Source of the DNA: Candidatus Omnitrophica bacterium UBA6233
GTDB taxonomy: Bacteria > Omnitrophota > Gorgyraeia > Gygaellales > Profunditerraquicolaceae
Direction of reading: 5' to 3'
Length of the DNA: 64,000 bases
NCBI GenBank assembly: GCA_002440965.1
Contig: DJWJ01000026.1
Coordinates: 1-64,000 of the forward strand
Position 1 is the first letter of the stretch; every line of letters begins with the position of its first letter. The notes beneath the pieces were generated by a model. That model was not told the origin of the DNA. It worked only from the letters and a program-made list of their open reading frames with translations, and did no database searches. This document shows, one piece after another, positions 42,501 through 57,500 of the stretch. The translations under genes and the position numbers were made by a program.

Positions 42501-45500
42501 ATGACGGAAATTCCAATCATCATCGTTTAATGCTCCAATAAGATAAAGAACCGCAGGCTCACCGATTCTAACTAAATCCTCCCATCTTTCTTTAGCAATA
42601 AAGTAAAGGATTTCTTCTTCCTGACTTACAGGCTGCCATCCTAATTTTTCCAAAGCTTTTGCTGCGCATGCACGGACATAATGGCTTTTATCTTCCAAAG
42701 CTTTAATAATGACCTGCGTTGCTCTTATATCGCCAATCTCACCCAAAGTCTTTACTATAGGCATACGAACCATGGCATTATATTCACGATTAAATCTTTC
42801 AATCAAAGGTACAACTGCCCCTTTGTATCCAAAGTAACCGAGGCTACTAGCTGCGCCGGCACGAACAAACTCATCGGGATGCCTTAATTTATATACATAT
42901 TTTCCAAATTCTAACTCAAAGGACAGAACTTCTTGCGCTAAACTTTCTCCTTCTTCGACATTCTCTATGCCGATGGCTAAATCCCTATCTTCGTGTTCAA
43001 ATACTCGGATTAAAAGCTCTTCAGGGAGTGAGATTATCAAGTCAAAAGTAAAAATATCCGGACAGGCTACTAAAAATCTCCTGGAATGCTCGTACCAAAG
43101 CATGCCCGGAGGACTTCTTGAATTTATACCTGACTCAGAAAGGACAATATAAGGATTGCGTTCCTCTAACCATCTTGCTACTCGGGGTGTTACTGCTAAC
43201 TGCTCTTTTTTGTCTTGAGGTAAGTCTTGATAGCGTAGGAGGCGCTTTTCTTTTTTAGCTTTAAACAAAGCTTCCTTTTTCTTCTGCTGGGCTTTTTTAT
43301 CAATTTTCCCTTCTTTTGTGTAAATTCCCAAACCGCAGGCATAGACATCGAAATCTCCTCCTGCTTTCTCCTTAACCACCAATGGTTCTGCCAAAGTATC
43401 TAAAGCTTCGACGTTCTTCTTTAAAATCAGTAAATTATCCTCGATTTCCTTGTATAAGATGACTTCGGGATATCTTATCTCCTCCAAGGGGATAAAGAGA
43501 TCTGGGTTTTTTATCTTTTGAAGTATAGCTGCTGTCTCAATCAAGGCTCCATTAAAACTAGCTATCGTATTTAGCAACGCAACCTTCTCCTGGACAACCC
43601 TATTATTCTTATTTCGAAGAGATGCTTCAAGAATAAATCGCTCTTTCCTGAGATGCTTAAGATAAGCAAATATCTGTTCTTCTATTATTGGATTCAAACC
43701 CTCATCCTTGTTCCCCATGTGGTATTCCAATAACAGTAATATTTTTTTCATCTCCCGAGAAAAATATTTTGCCATATCCAATGTTTTCTTTCGACTCTCT
43801 TGTAATCGATATGACACTAAGATACTGACTGTGCCTAAAAATGTTAAAAGACTTATCGCCATGTCAGCTAAACAACTAACCAGATTTCCCGCCATAAAGA
43901 TCTCTTTTGTAAAAAGAAACACGGGAGAAAGCATTATACCTGTGATAATCGACCCATTAACCAAAGCCGCCAGCGCCCGCTTGGGATCTCTTTCGATATA
44001 CCGCATAAAACCAGGACGATAACCTGCTATAATAATCGTCAACATAACAGATGTAACAAACGAAGCGAGAGCAAAAGCAATAGCCGACACGGATAAAATC
44101 GTAAACTTAACGTATTCCCGCGGACAGACGATGCTTATAAAAAAAGATAACAGAAGAGACAAGGCTGCTATAATTATTGATGTTTTTACTCCGCAAAACT
44201 GCGTTCTTTTGTTCAATCGGACTTTCCAAACAGACGCTTTCAATCTCATCCTTACCTTTGATATTATGAATATGGCTAATAGAGGTAAACTGAAGATACT
44301 AAAAATATAAACTTTAGAGATGCGGTTTTTTAATAAAACTTTGGCTATAGTCTTACGAGTATCTTCATTCTTTTCGCTGAAGAGACTCTTAACAAGAGAA
44401 AGAAATGCCCGGAAGCTTATATTCTTTTTCCCGCCTAAGCCCCTGGCGGCGCAGATGCGGACATAATAATCTTTGTCTTTTAATAATACGCTGGCCAGGC
44501 ACTCTTCTGTTTTAAGGCCGTTAAAATTACTTAGCGCATTGACAGCGGATGCGCGCACGCGCTGATCCGGATGGTTAAGCGCTGCTTCGCTTATGAATTT
44601 GGCGCTTTGCGCGGTTCCAATCTTCCCGAGAATGCGGATTGCGGTATCGACAGACTGCCACCTTTTGTCCGATAACAAAACGTCCTCAAGGAAACTGACG
44701 GCCGAAGGCTCCATGCTACCAAGGGTTTTTTCAGCCATAAAGCTAAGGCTATGATACCTGGAATCCAAGTCGTAATACTTATACAATGACAATTCTAAAA
44801 GAAGCCATGCCGCCGGATCGCCTTTCTTCTTTAAAGCGCCCCAATCCCGCCTAGCCAGAAGATAAAGAATCCCCTGCCATTCGCTCTCAGGCTGCCATCC
44901 CCAATTAGCAAGCGCCTCTGCCGCAGCAAAACTGACCCAAGGATCCATATCCCTAAGCGCATCCGCCAATAGAGCCCTGGATTCAGGAAGATCAACCCTG
45001 CTTAATTCGCGCACTATGGCCAAACGCTCCTGCCAATTTTTATTCCCGAATCCTTTTTCCAGGATAATATCGGCAATCTTATTTCCACCTTTACCGGCTA
45101 GAATTCCCTGTGTGTCTAAACGAGCTATCAGTTTCTTGGCCCTGTAAAGGACGATCTGCTCTCTTGCCGATGGCGATATAGCATTCGTAGTCTCAGGGCA
45201 ATACGTGGCAGAAATAGAGAAAAACACACCGGCCGCAAAAATAACTCTCAAGATAATCTTTTTTGAATGAAACAGGTTATCTTTTATTTTTAAAAGGGCA
45301 TTTTTTAGACGACGCATAGCGTAGGACAAAATCTCGGCATAACCGGCCCTAAAAAGAAACAAACCATATCCCCAGGAGGGAAGAGTAACAATCATTTCTT
45401 CTTTACCGAAAGTAACCAGGACACTCTTCGAGCAGAGTTTCGCTATAAATCTGTTGTTTATTTTTCCCGGCACTCCGGAGTTGCCTTTATAATAATCAAG

Positions 45501-48500
45501 AACAGTATTGAAGTTTATTTTAATAATTACTGGATAAAGCGAGTGATTAACAAGGACTATGGCGTCTTCTCCGGGCAGGTGCCGCACAAAAGGCACTAAC
45601 CCTGTATCTTTAATATCAACTTTTCTCCCGCAGAATTCTATTTCTTCCAAATATGCGCTGAAGAATCTTCCCTTACGAAAAACAGGCCTGGATATAAATT
45701 TAATCAACTCTGTGAGCGGCCTAACCGCCAGGGAATTATCTTTTAAAACATCCGGGTAGGAAAACTGATAAATACCCGCGTCAGGATTCTTCATCATTAT
45801 GCGCGCTCCCGGAGGAATTCCCATACCGAAAAGCTGACGCAAAGGGATAAGAACATACCCGGGGACAGCATAAGAAATCATTGCCGCAGCCATAAGGCGT
45901 TCCATGCCGCCAAAAGCGGCCATTGCCGGAGGCTCATCGTGAGTTTCGACAAAATGAACGCAGCGGCTTAAGAACTCTTCCTTATGCTCACCCATAAATA
46001 GATATCCCCGCAAAGAAGCAATATTCCCTTCTCTAAGCAAATCGTAGAGATATTTATCATAAGGAATCATCCCGCATTTCTGCAGCGTATCATGCGTCCC
46101 ATAACCATAAGTTTCAGCCAGCATCAACATATTCGGATATTCCTTGCGGGCATCCTCCCAGAATTCATTAGGCATTGATTTTTGGAATTCTTCCCAGCTT
46201 ATCCCTAAAGGCTCAACCCAGGTCTTCCAGGTATGCTCTTTTAACCCCAGGTGCGCCAGATCCGCCCTGAAACCGCCGTTATGGGTAAGATAAGCGATCT
46301 TGGCCATTATCTCCTTGATCATGAATCTGCGCGCCCTTTCATCAAAATAATTCACCTGGGCCAGGTTTATCATCGGCGGGTTCTGTTCAAAGAAAGCGTT
46401 TTCCCGGGCATGCATAAAAATAAGCCCGGATGTTTTATCCTGTGAAAATGAGTGGTATTCATTTTCTATTAAGAATTTCAACTGCTCATCGCAAAGCCCC
46501 CGCGACAAGTTGGGAAAATATCTACGCGCCAATTGAACGAATCTCTGGTAATCACCGCTTATTGTTAACTCCGGAGCTTCCTTGATTAATGGTGAATCGG
46601 CGGCAATATGGTTAGTTACAAAATCAACGACGACCCTTATATTTTTGTGTTCCAAGTTTTCGGCCACCGCCCGGAAATCTTTTTCATTACCGGCGACTTT
46701 CGGATTAATGCCGTATTTATAGACATCGTAGCCGGAAGGGCCCCTCTTCAATGTCTCATTATCTTCCTTGTTCCACTTCTGCATCAATTTCCCGGAAAGC
46801 TCGCTTTCTTCCCATGACGCTTTAAACCAGATAACTCCGATACCCATCCCGGAAAGCCAATTCCAAAATCCCGCGGGAACCCTGTCTACGGTTCCATAAG
46901 TGTTACTTAAAGCGCGGCCGTCAATTTCAGTAATTATCTGCGTGGATTCTTCGGGGGGCCTGCGGAATTCGTTGCTCAAGACAGCGATGGTAGATATTCT
47001 TTCCATCTCACGGATATAACTTTTATCAATCTCCGCGATTTCTTTTAATTGCTCCACGCCCAGGAGAAACGCCCCTAATTCTTTTCTGTGGTCTCTGTAA
47101 TAAATGTGGGCATTATGACAAGCGCGTTTATGCGCTTCTCCCGGAGGGCAATGTAATTCCTTTAATTCTCCTGATTCATGGAGACAGATATCGGGAAGCA
47201 ATATTTCCTGCAGGCGAGAGTCTTCGATAAGTAACCAGTGGATAACAAACACCAAAGTATTTGCGTATCTTTTGATTTCAAAAAACTTCCCGTTCTTTCT
47301 GCCAATAAGTTCAACTTGTATTTTTATCTGCGGCGGAGCATGGATTAAAATACCTTCCAGCACTTTTTCTACCTGACTAAGTAAACTCTCTTGCTCCATT
47401 TCCGTAAGTTTCCCGCCTATTAAAAATATTCTCAACCCGGCTTCCCCGTTCTTCTTTTCCAAAAATACCTCCGGCTTCCTAACTTCTTGTTTTGCTGTCC
47501 CATGATAACCGCGAGGATCTTCTTCATTTGCGCTCCCTAGCCAAAAATTAGTAGAGCCGGCTACGGGCTTGGATTGTTCGGCTAAAAGTTGATTAATTAT
47601 ATTCAGTATTTTTCCGTAAGGGTCGTTGCCTTCAAGTATACCCTGGCTGAATTTTCTGTATAATTCCTTATATTTAGGATCATAAAATACTTTGGCGGTC
47701 TCCTGCCTTAAATCCCTGTAATCGGTTTCTTCAAGCTGATCCGGAGTTTGATTCCGGATAGGATAATAATTAAAACTGCAAAGTATCCGCTCAAGTTCTA
47801 GAGCTTCGTCGTCAGCCAGGATCTTTTCCTTGTTAAACTTTATGATCTTATCTATAAGGTTAACGAACAACCTCGCTTTCCATTCCCGCGTTTCGTATAA
47901 AAATACCTTTCCAGCGGATATAGCTTCGGTTAAGCTCATATCGCCGGTAGTAGCGACCGGTAAATCTGATATGACAACGAGTTTACTAAAAAGTTCGTGC
48001 GGTAAGATACCCGAAGGCGCGATAGTCACCTCTGAACCTCTGCGTGAGGTTGCCATACTACCGGAACCCATATATCCAAATCCTCTTTCCATTGCCTCCT
48101 TGCGCAAATACTCTAGCTCCTCTACCCCATTGGCTGAAACGAATATCAATTTATTCTTCTTTGCGAATTCCCTGCTTTCTCTTTCGGAAAAACTCAACAT
48201 CTGCAGATATTCAACAGCCGAATTATAGACATAAACCAGGCCGATAAGTGCCTGGCTAAAGTCATTTAAACGAAGCGGGCTGATTTCTTGAATGCCGCTT
48301 ACCGCAAAGATATCAGAAATAACCTTTTTCCTTTCCGCAAGCTTTTCTTGAGAATTTAAATTATCGTAATAGGCTTTATACTTAAGAATAGCCGATTCAA
48401 CAAAGAACCCAATGGCTTCTTTACCAAATCCGGCCTTAAGCATCAATGCTGAAGGCGACTTGTTCTTCTTAACAGAAGAGGATATTCTCTTAACAGGCGG

Positions 48501-51500
48501 CACATAATCATATTCTTCCAGGGAGATTTTAATATTCGGGGTTCCTCTCAATGCTTCAAAAACGCTTTCTTCCCACCCTTCACTTACAGAAATAAGGATA
48601 TCCTCTTTTTTTAGGTCTTTTTTGAGAGCCTCTATTTCCTGAAAAGCTATTTCAACCCCGCTGTCGGCAAGGAATCTGCCAAAATTAATCTTTATAACTT
48701 CGTTAAATACGGCCTCATCTTCGGGCCTTCGTTTTACATTAACTAATTTTAGTTCTACTTCCGGGACCAATTTTTTTAATCCCTTCGCAAAATTGGCCGC
48801 TTCTGCCGCATCACCGCATCTGCCAAAATGCCTGAAGAGAACTATTATCCTCCCTTTTATCCCTGACGAAGGCGGGCCGCAGATTCCATTAGGCTGGACA
48901 TTTTGAGGCTTAAGGTCTTTAAGTGGAAGGGGAGAATTTTTATTCAAGGTGTAATTTTTTAAAAGAAGGGTATCGAGCGCTTCCTTTATCAAAACCCACA
49001 TTTCCGCTTTTCGCGAGCCGATCTCTGCCAAATGCAACTGATACACATCCTTAGTCAGCTTCTTTAATTCCAATAACTGTTTTACCTTTTCAGCGTTAAA
49101 AGATAATTCGAGTTCCTCGAAAGCCTTCTCCAGTTTTTCGGCAAGAATAAGCGCGGCGCGGGAATCATCGTCTTGCGGTATATTATTTAATGTCGCGGCG
49201 GCTAATCTAAACAGTTTTCTTTGTTCGCCGCGCGATAATCTCCGGTTAAAATACTCTCCAAGCTCGCTTAGATAATCATTAACGTTAATATGCGCGGGCA
49301 ACCGCCGCTTTTGGTGTTTCTTGGTTGCCGGTATGGCCATCAAACTGCGGATAAGCGAACTGGTAATTACTTTCGAACAAGCGGCAGCCTTCATTATTGC
49401 CTCTATAAAGTCTTCATCCGCGCAGATAATAGAATCAGTGCCATAGCTCTCGCCATCCAGATGAGTGGACATCCAAAATACCGCCCTGAAATTATCCTCG
49501 GCCCTCTCCTTCCTCAAGGCGTCAATAAGCGCGTTCGATTTCTGCAAAACAATATGTTCCAGCTGACAAAATTTTGCCTGTTCAACACAAACCTCTTGGC
49601 CTTTGTAAGGATATCTTTTGGAATCCCGCAGCAACTCTTCCACACTGGAATCTTTAACGCAGTATTCATCCCTGCCAAGCTTATTAATCCAGGCGGCAAT
49701 ATCTTTTATCCGGGCAATTTTAATTAATCTGTCCAACATCAGGCTGTCTTCTCTAACGGCAATCTTGGATTTAAAAGTAAAACCTTGCAGGCTGTCCGCG
49801 TCTGCTACCACATCCTCATCCGAAATAATAGCGGCCGCCAGCAAATAGGCTATAGCCGGAGAAACCCTAAAATTGTATTTAAAATACCTCTGCGCAAGGA
49901 TAGCGCAAGTGCAGGATACCGAATCTTTAATTTCAGAATTTTTAGGCGCAGGAATATCGTTTAATTTAGGATGGTGGTCTATGATCGAGATTACCTCAAA
50001 AGCCCTGAGCTCTTCTCTTTCAACTCCGCTATAGTCAAATGAGGCAAATTTTATTTTCCCTCTTGCTTCATCGGGCATCCGGGCAATCTTTTTGATCGGT
50101 TCTTCGATGTTTTGATAATAAATCATATCATTTTCTTTAATACCAACGTCCCCCAAAACATCCCTTGTCCCCTCATCTAAGCTATCATTCATTACCGGGA
50201 AATACTGAACCTTTTTTTCTTCCCCGGGGAGAATATTCTTAATTTTGGTAAAAAGATGCGCGCCCAAGAATGCCGAGATGCCGCCATCTTTTTCCTGAGT
50301 CCGATGCGGCAAGCAAATAACTATTTCTTCATTTATCTCTTCTCCCTTAGCAATCTTTTCCAAGTAGCCCGTGAGTTTCTGTAAGTTCTGCTCTTTTGAA
50401 AACTTTTGCAAATCGGAATCGAAATGCTCCGGAATAATACTTTTTTTGCTTAATAGTTCATTTTTATTTTTGCCTGAATCATCAGGATTTAAGGGTTTTA
50501 GGCCATTTATAAATTCATCCAAACCCTTGGCTATAGAGTTCTTGAATCTTTCAGCCGATTCCACAAAATCACGGTCATATTCAAGGAGCCGCTTTCCTTC
50601 CTGGACCTGGCTTAAGAAAATGGTTTTATTTTCTTCGCATTTCTTATGCAGCTCCACAGGTTTGGCATATAATTTCAGGAATACTCCAAAATCATCTGCT
50701 CCCAAATCATTTTTAGCTGCCTGATAATACCCATACACCTCTAAAAACATCAGGAATGACTGCCAACCGATTGCCGCAGACAAAAGATTAGGATAATCTT
50801 TAAGGATATTATAAACAGGCCCGCTGATGTAGATAGCCCCCCGCTTAAGAGAATGACGAATATAACAACGGGAACCGTTCTTGCCCTGCGCAAGAAAAGG
50901 ATAGGCCTGGCCTGTTATCTCCAGAGCGACTATGTCGAGATTCCTTTCATCGAGGAACTTATTATAGGCTTCCTTAATCTCTTCCGGAGCCCATCCGTTT
51001 AAATACCCAAAGGCAGCCAAAGCGGAAATAATGCCCGGGGCAAGCTTTTTTATTTCCCGGATGGTTTTTTCAATACGGCTTCTCTCTTTAAACCTTCTGT
51101 CCTCACACCCCTTTTCGCTGGAGGAAAACTTAATATCCTTATCTCCCCACAATAAATACATACCTCTGCTTTTTCGAACCGACTCTTTTAAAATCTGTTC
51201 GGGTATCTCATCGACAGGCAAAAGCACTTTCTTTATCAGTCCTGCGACATCCGAGGAAAAGATATAGGTAAGGATAGATTTCATTTTAAAATAAAAATAT
51301 TTCGGACGGACAGTCCCTTTTATCGCCGCTAAAAGGGATTCATTGCTGGCCTCAACATAAAACTTCTTTTCTTTTTCTTCCCGCGATAAATTAAACTTAA
51401 GGGAATTTACGTCACTGATTTTTATAATCTTTATGTGCGACTTCCAGCGATTCAACAGAACATCCCGGTCAAAAGGCTCATTCTCCGTATCAATAGTTTT

Positions 51501-54500
51501 AACTGTTATATTCGCTACAGGAAGAACCCAGCTGATAAGCCTGAATAAACTTACTACCATAATATTGAGCAGAGGCCGTTCCTTAATATATTCTAATGTC
51601 TTTTTCAAAATTTTAAGTTGCTCGGTATTAACTGCGTAAGGGGCTCTTACATCCATTAAAGCCAAAGCAATACAATTGCTTTCCCAGGGCTTAAGCCCGG
51701 CCTCATCAAAAAGAGACAAAGGAAGGTTTCCCTCGGGGTGAATACTTCCATCAATCAATTCCCATTTTCTATATTCTCCTTTATACTTACCTATCCATAT
51801 TACCGGATTAAATATTACGGGAAGCGAAATACTGGCTCTTATGGCTAAGTCTATGGGCATATCCGGGCAATTCTCTGCGTTTAGCTTCAAGAGCCTCTTA
51901 GTGAGGTAATCTACAGCTGTAACTGTCAGATTAAACGGGTAATTGGCTTCTTTAAGCTCACCGAAAGTGGGGATAAAACCAAACCTGTCTATTATAAGGC
52001 TTCTAATCCACTCTAATACGGCGTCTCCTTTAGATATTCCTCCGCGGGAAAGAAGATTCCAAGTGAAACCAATACTGCCAACGGGAGGGTTGGAGAATCC
52101 GGATGCGTCCGTATCGTATGCTTTTTCTTTGGCGGCCCTGGCATCATAACCAAGCATCAAGAATAAAGCGACAATTGCCCCTATTGACGTCGCTCCCAGA
52201 TTAGTAAAACAATATCCTTCTTTTTCTATTGCCTCTATAATTTGGTAATAACGTAAACCGTCGATGCCGCCTCCGGGAATTATACCGTAATCAATCAGCT
52301 TCTTGCTTTGCCGGTATTTTTCAATCTCCGGGATTACCTTTCGAATCTGCTCTTTTCTCCATTCTTTACATTCAATATCTGGTCCTTTGGTATCCGGCGA
52401 TACTGCGGTTTTCTCCTTGTGTCTTTCCTTAAAATCGGAGATCTCGGCAGCCAGGCCGTGCCAAAAACAAAAGATGGCAAAGGCAAGCATAGGAATAAAG
52501 AAAAAAACTACCGTCAGGAATAAACAGGTGTTTTCACTTACGTTAGAACCCGGCCCCATGGGCCAACCGGCAGTTAGAATACCTGTTAAGAAAAAGGTTG
52601 TTAGAGATACAACAGGCAGGAATAAACGGAAAATGCGGCTGCGGATTCTCGCTAAAATACTGCCGGATTTACCGGCTGGCGGCTGGTTGCGCGCTTTATC
52701 CGGTTGAACGGAATTTTGTGTTTTGGAAGCGCTTTCGTTTTCCGGAAAAATAAGAATATTCAATTCGGTTTCTTTATCAAAGAAATACGCGCGTTTCATA
52801 TCAAATACTACGTCTATCTCTGTGTCTTTCTTGGGCCGGCCTTTTGTAAAGACTGCCTTAAAATTAATGCCATCAACAGAAAGCCCAACCTCTGCCTTTG
52901 AACCTAACTCTTCAGTTATATCTACTTTTACATGCACCGCATTATATGGACTATATAATCCCTGAACCTGAACATTCTGGGCATATAGCTTATCGTATAT
53001 ATCATTTGGCCTTATGCCAAAAAAGATATCCTTATTAACATAGCCGGATATTTGCTCCGCCATTGTATCGTCAATTTTTAGAATAAAATTTTCTCCTGCC
53101 TTAAAATAATACCCTTCATTTCGTAAAATCTTCCCTTCTATGAAATTCATCGATGGGGAACCGATAAAACCAGCGACAAATTTATTCTTCGGCTTATCAT
53201 AAACATCCATAGGTTCCCCGATTTGCTGGATAGTGCCGTCTTTCATCACCATTATCCGCGTGCCCATAGTTAAAGCTTCAATTTGATCATGGGTAACGAA
53301 AATAAAGGTGGTCTCTTTGCCTAAACGCTGATGCAGCTTTTTCAGCTCGGTACGCATCTGGCCGCGCAGCTTAGCGTCTAAATTACTTAAGGGTTCATCA
53401 AAAAGAAAAACCAACGGTTTACGCACAATAGTACGACCGATAGCCACGCGCTGTCTCTCGCCGCCGGAAATATTACGAGGCTTCTTCTCAAGCAGTTCTA
53501 CGATACCTAAAATCTGGGCTGCTTCCGTAACTTTAGCTTTAATCAATTCTTTCTTTACTTTTCTCAGCTTTAACCCAAAAGCCATATTCTCAAAAATTGT
53601 CATATGGGAATAGAGCGCATAATTTTGGAAAACCAGAGCAATGTTACGGTCTTTTGCCGGCGTGTCATTAACAAGATTGTTTCTTATATATATTTTCCCT
53701 TCGCTTATCTCTTCCAAACCAGCAATCATCCTTAGTGTAGTAGACTTCCCGCATCCTGACGGCCCGACTATAATAAAAAATTCTCCTTCATCAACCTCAA
53801 AATCTATGGATTTAACCGCATAATGCACCGGATCCTTGCTTCTGCCGGGATAAATTTTACTTAACTTAACGGCTCTCACGCTCTTATTCAAAGCTGAATC
53901 GCATTCTTTTACCCTATCGGCCTTTTGATTAGCTTCGGTTTCTGAATGCGCGAATAATCTGGTTTGGCTAAGTCTTTTTGCTTGATAAACTTTGATTGCT
54001 TTATAAATTTTATAGCCCAGATAAATCAGTAGCCCGGCAGATATAACCACTTTAGCTAAAACGGACAGTCCGCTTAAAAACGGCAAGCCGGCGAACAAGG
54101 ATACATTGGCCGGAGAAACATTGGCATAACAATCCCGCATTTTTTGGTACCGATCATTCAAGGAATTTTTCTTTGCGCCGTAAAATCTAAAAGACGGGGC
54201 CCTATCTTTAGAAAATATCCACTCCGGCAGTTCATCCTGCAGGATTTCTTCTTCCGGCCATAGCGGTATGCTCATCCAATCCATCCCGCTTATATCGATT
54301 GCGGCAAACAGCTTCCCTAATCTTCTCTGATGCGCCTGAGCAAAGAAACGGCCTCTCGCAGCCCAGGCGAGCGGAGCATCGGTTCCCTCTATTGCATGCG
54401 GACCCCTCTTACCAGTAAGGTAATCTAAACGTTTCCTGCTGTTTTTAAGCGGTATTCCTTCCAGAAGAGCATCCATCCATCCGCGAGTCTTTTCCTCGCT

Positions 54501-57500
54501 TCCCAGCTCTTTAGCGTAATCCAGAATATATTTTCCCACGTATTCAATGGCTCGGTATCCTCTTTTGGCCAAGCTCATGAATTCCCCGAATTCTTTATAG
54601 GCGTATTCGTTATAATAAGGAGGCAATTCCAGGAACAAATGATGCTCTTTAAGCCATGTCCTTATATTTTTATTCTCCAAGCCGGCGCTAAAAACCAACC
54701 TAAGCAGATTCAAAGTTTCCAGCCATTCCTCCTGCGGATAGATGCCGATTTTTTCTAACTCTTTAAGCGCTTCATTAAAGGCGGGCCAGATTTCGTCTGA
54801 AGTAATATAGCGGTCAATGATTTTATGCACAAAATCATCGTTATCAGGATAGTAGCAATGCAGTAATTCTTCGAGAAGCGTAAGAAAGATAACCGGGGGC
54901 GGGGCGCGGCTTAATACTGGATTCCATTGAATATATCCGTCGATAACGCAAGCCAGCCTTTCCAGGAGATGCTCTGAACTCAACCTTACATCCGGATTCT
55001 TGAGGATGCGGACAAATAAATCATTCGGTTGAGGATTATTTTGCTGGAATTGGGCCATTGTTTTTAACGCCTCTGCTAAAGGTTCGACTAAGAATTGCGG
55101 CAAACTGCCTTTAAATTTCAGCGCGTTATTTTCTACAAATAAACTGATCGTAGAGTCTTCATATTTATCCCCCTTATAACTTAAAGATTTATCAATCAGA
55201 AAACGCGAAGTATGGAAATTTGCAGATGGCGTTTTTGTTCCGCTGGATTTGCATAATATCACCTTGTTCCTGCCTGAACCTTTGGCCTGATAAAGCGCCT
55301 TATCCGCGCTATCTATTAACTTCTCAAAGGACATATCCGGTTTTAAACCAGCTACTCCTATGCTTACAGTGCACTTTAAACTCAACGCCTTGCCTTCATA
55401 CGAGGCTACGAATTCATTCTTCTCGATTGCCTTTCTAATATTTTCGGCAACTGTTTCACAAGCATCATTTTCCTTGGTATGCGGCAAAATTATCGCAATC
55501 TCCTCGCCGCCGTAACGGCAGACAATATCTCCGTCTCTGACCATTTTTCTTATCAATACCGCGATTTCCTTAAGAACAAAATCCCCGGTTAAATGGCCGA
55601 ACTCATCGTTATATTTTTTGAAATAATCGATATCCAAAATCAACAAAGACAAAGGATACTTATACCTTCGGGCATTCTTAATCTCTATGGGCAAATGTTC
55701 GTTGAAATACCCGCGGTTAAAAATGTTCGTCAGAAGAGGATCTATGGAAACCTTGCCCCTAAGCTTACGGTTCTCGGCTTTAAGAGTTTCGTTTTCCAGC
55801 AGGACTTTCCGGTATTCTTCGGAAGTAACAAGACAGCCCGGCTCTGAATACGCGTAATCTTTCAAATCGGAACCGCGTATGCCGCGCCTTACTCTATCGC
55901 TAATTTCTTCCAGCGACTTATGGTCTCCGACAGCAAAAGTCGGCGCGTTAGGAACTATCGCCTTATTCATCTCAACCAGCATCTGCGCCGCGCCAAATCC
56001 TATAAAGGAATTTATTCCGTATTCATCTTTCATCCGCCTCATAGCATCCGCCTGAAAAACCGGCCTCAAAAATCCTTTTTCCAATTCATCGCGGACATCA
56101 CGGGCAGTTGTAATCACTCCCTGTGTCGCGGAAGAGGTAATTATAGGCACGCGGGGGCCACGACAAACAAACCCCTTTAACCAATCCCGCAGCTTATCCT
56201 CTGCGCCTATTCCGTAAAAACTGTTATGCACTGTCTTTCTTGCAGAATGCAAGAACCTAACTCTTCTAACTCCACTCTCTCTTGTAGTATTTATGAAAGA
56301 CAGGATTTTTTCTTTTAAACTCTGCAGCTCTTCTTCCCGGAGGCGCGCCGCCAAGGTTAACAAAAACGGAGAGTTATCCGAAAGCATTTCTACTTTTCCG
56401 GGTATGAGTAGTTTTTCTATTTCCCTGCGGCTTACGCCTTGTATAAGAATCGTTGTATAATCCACATCTGTTCTTGCGCTGGTGTATTCTGTCAGGTTTC
56501 TGATATAACAAAGCCCCTGTTGTAACGATATGGCTCCGGATAAAACAAAAGATGTTATAACTCCTACGCTATATCCCTCAAAGAAACGGGGGGCAAAACT
56601 TTTTCCTGTTTTCTCGACAAAAACTTTATATGCCCCGATTGAATATAAAAATCCCGCGAGGGCAAGGACTGAAAAGTTATTTTCGTCGGCGGCGAAACTA
56701 TACAGCAATAATCTCTCGACAGGATATTTAGCTCCTAAAAACCGGGAGGCGCCGCGATACAACCTCTTGATAGCAGGATACTCATTATATAAGCCGCGGA
56801 TGCCAGAGATATTCTGCTGGGTAACGGATTTCGTAGGCGGGAAGATACAGGCGATATCTTTAGCAGGATGAGTTAAACGGGAACAATCATTGTTTTTTAA
56901 CCATCTAATATAACTGGAGTCCGGACTAAGGCCTGCCTCCGTGATATCTTCAATATAAGAAGATAATAAGATATTCCTTTCTTCTGCCAGTTCTAAGGTA
57001 TAAGCGACATCTCTCAGATTCTGTTCGTTTTCAAATTCGGCATCAAATCTGCCAAAAATAAGATGGGATATCTCATGGAAAAACATCACCTGGGCAACGA
57101 TATATTTTATATTCAGGTTGAAAATAGCATGGACTGTCTCGGGACAAATAAAGATCGCGGTTAGGCTTAGAGAGGAGACTTGCGCGGTATAAGGAGAATT
57201 TCTTTTGATCTTATCTACACCGATAATTTTAAGGATTAATTCTTCCTGTCTTGTCCTGGATTTAACTGCTTCAATAAGCGCACCCCGGGCAGCTTCGGAG
57301 AAAACCTCTAACGTTTTATCTAGAAGGATACTTACATTTCTTGCTTCCGCTACCTTTTTAAAGTCTTTCTCTGCGGATACGATTATCTCTTTTTCCCCGG
57401 AAACGCCCTTCCTGCAGAAATCATCCGCTAAAGCGCAACTGTCTTTTTGCATTTCCGAAGCCTGCCAATAATTACACTTTCTATCCTCCACAAGTATCAT

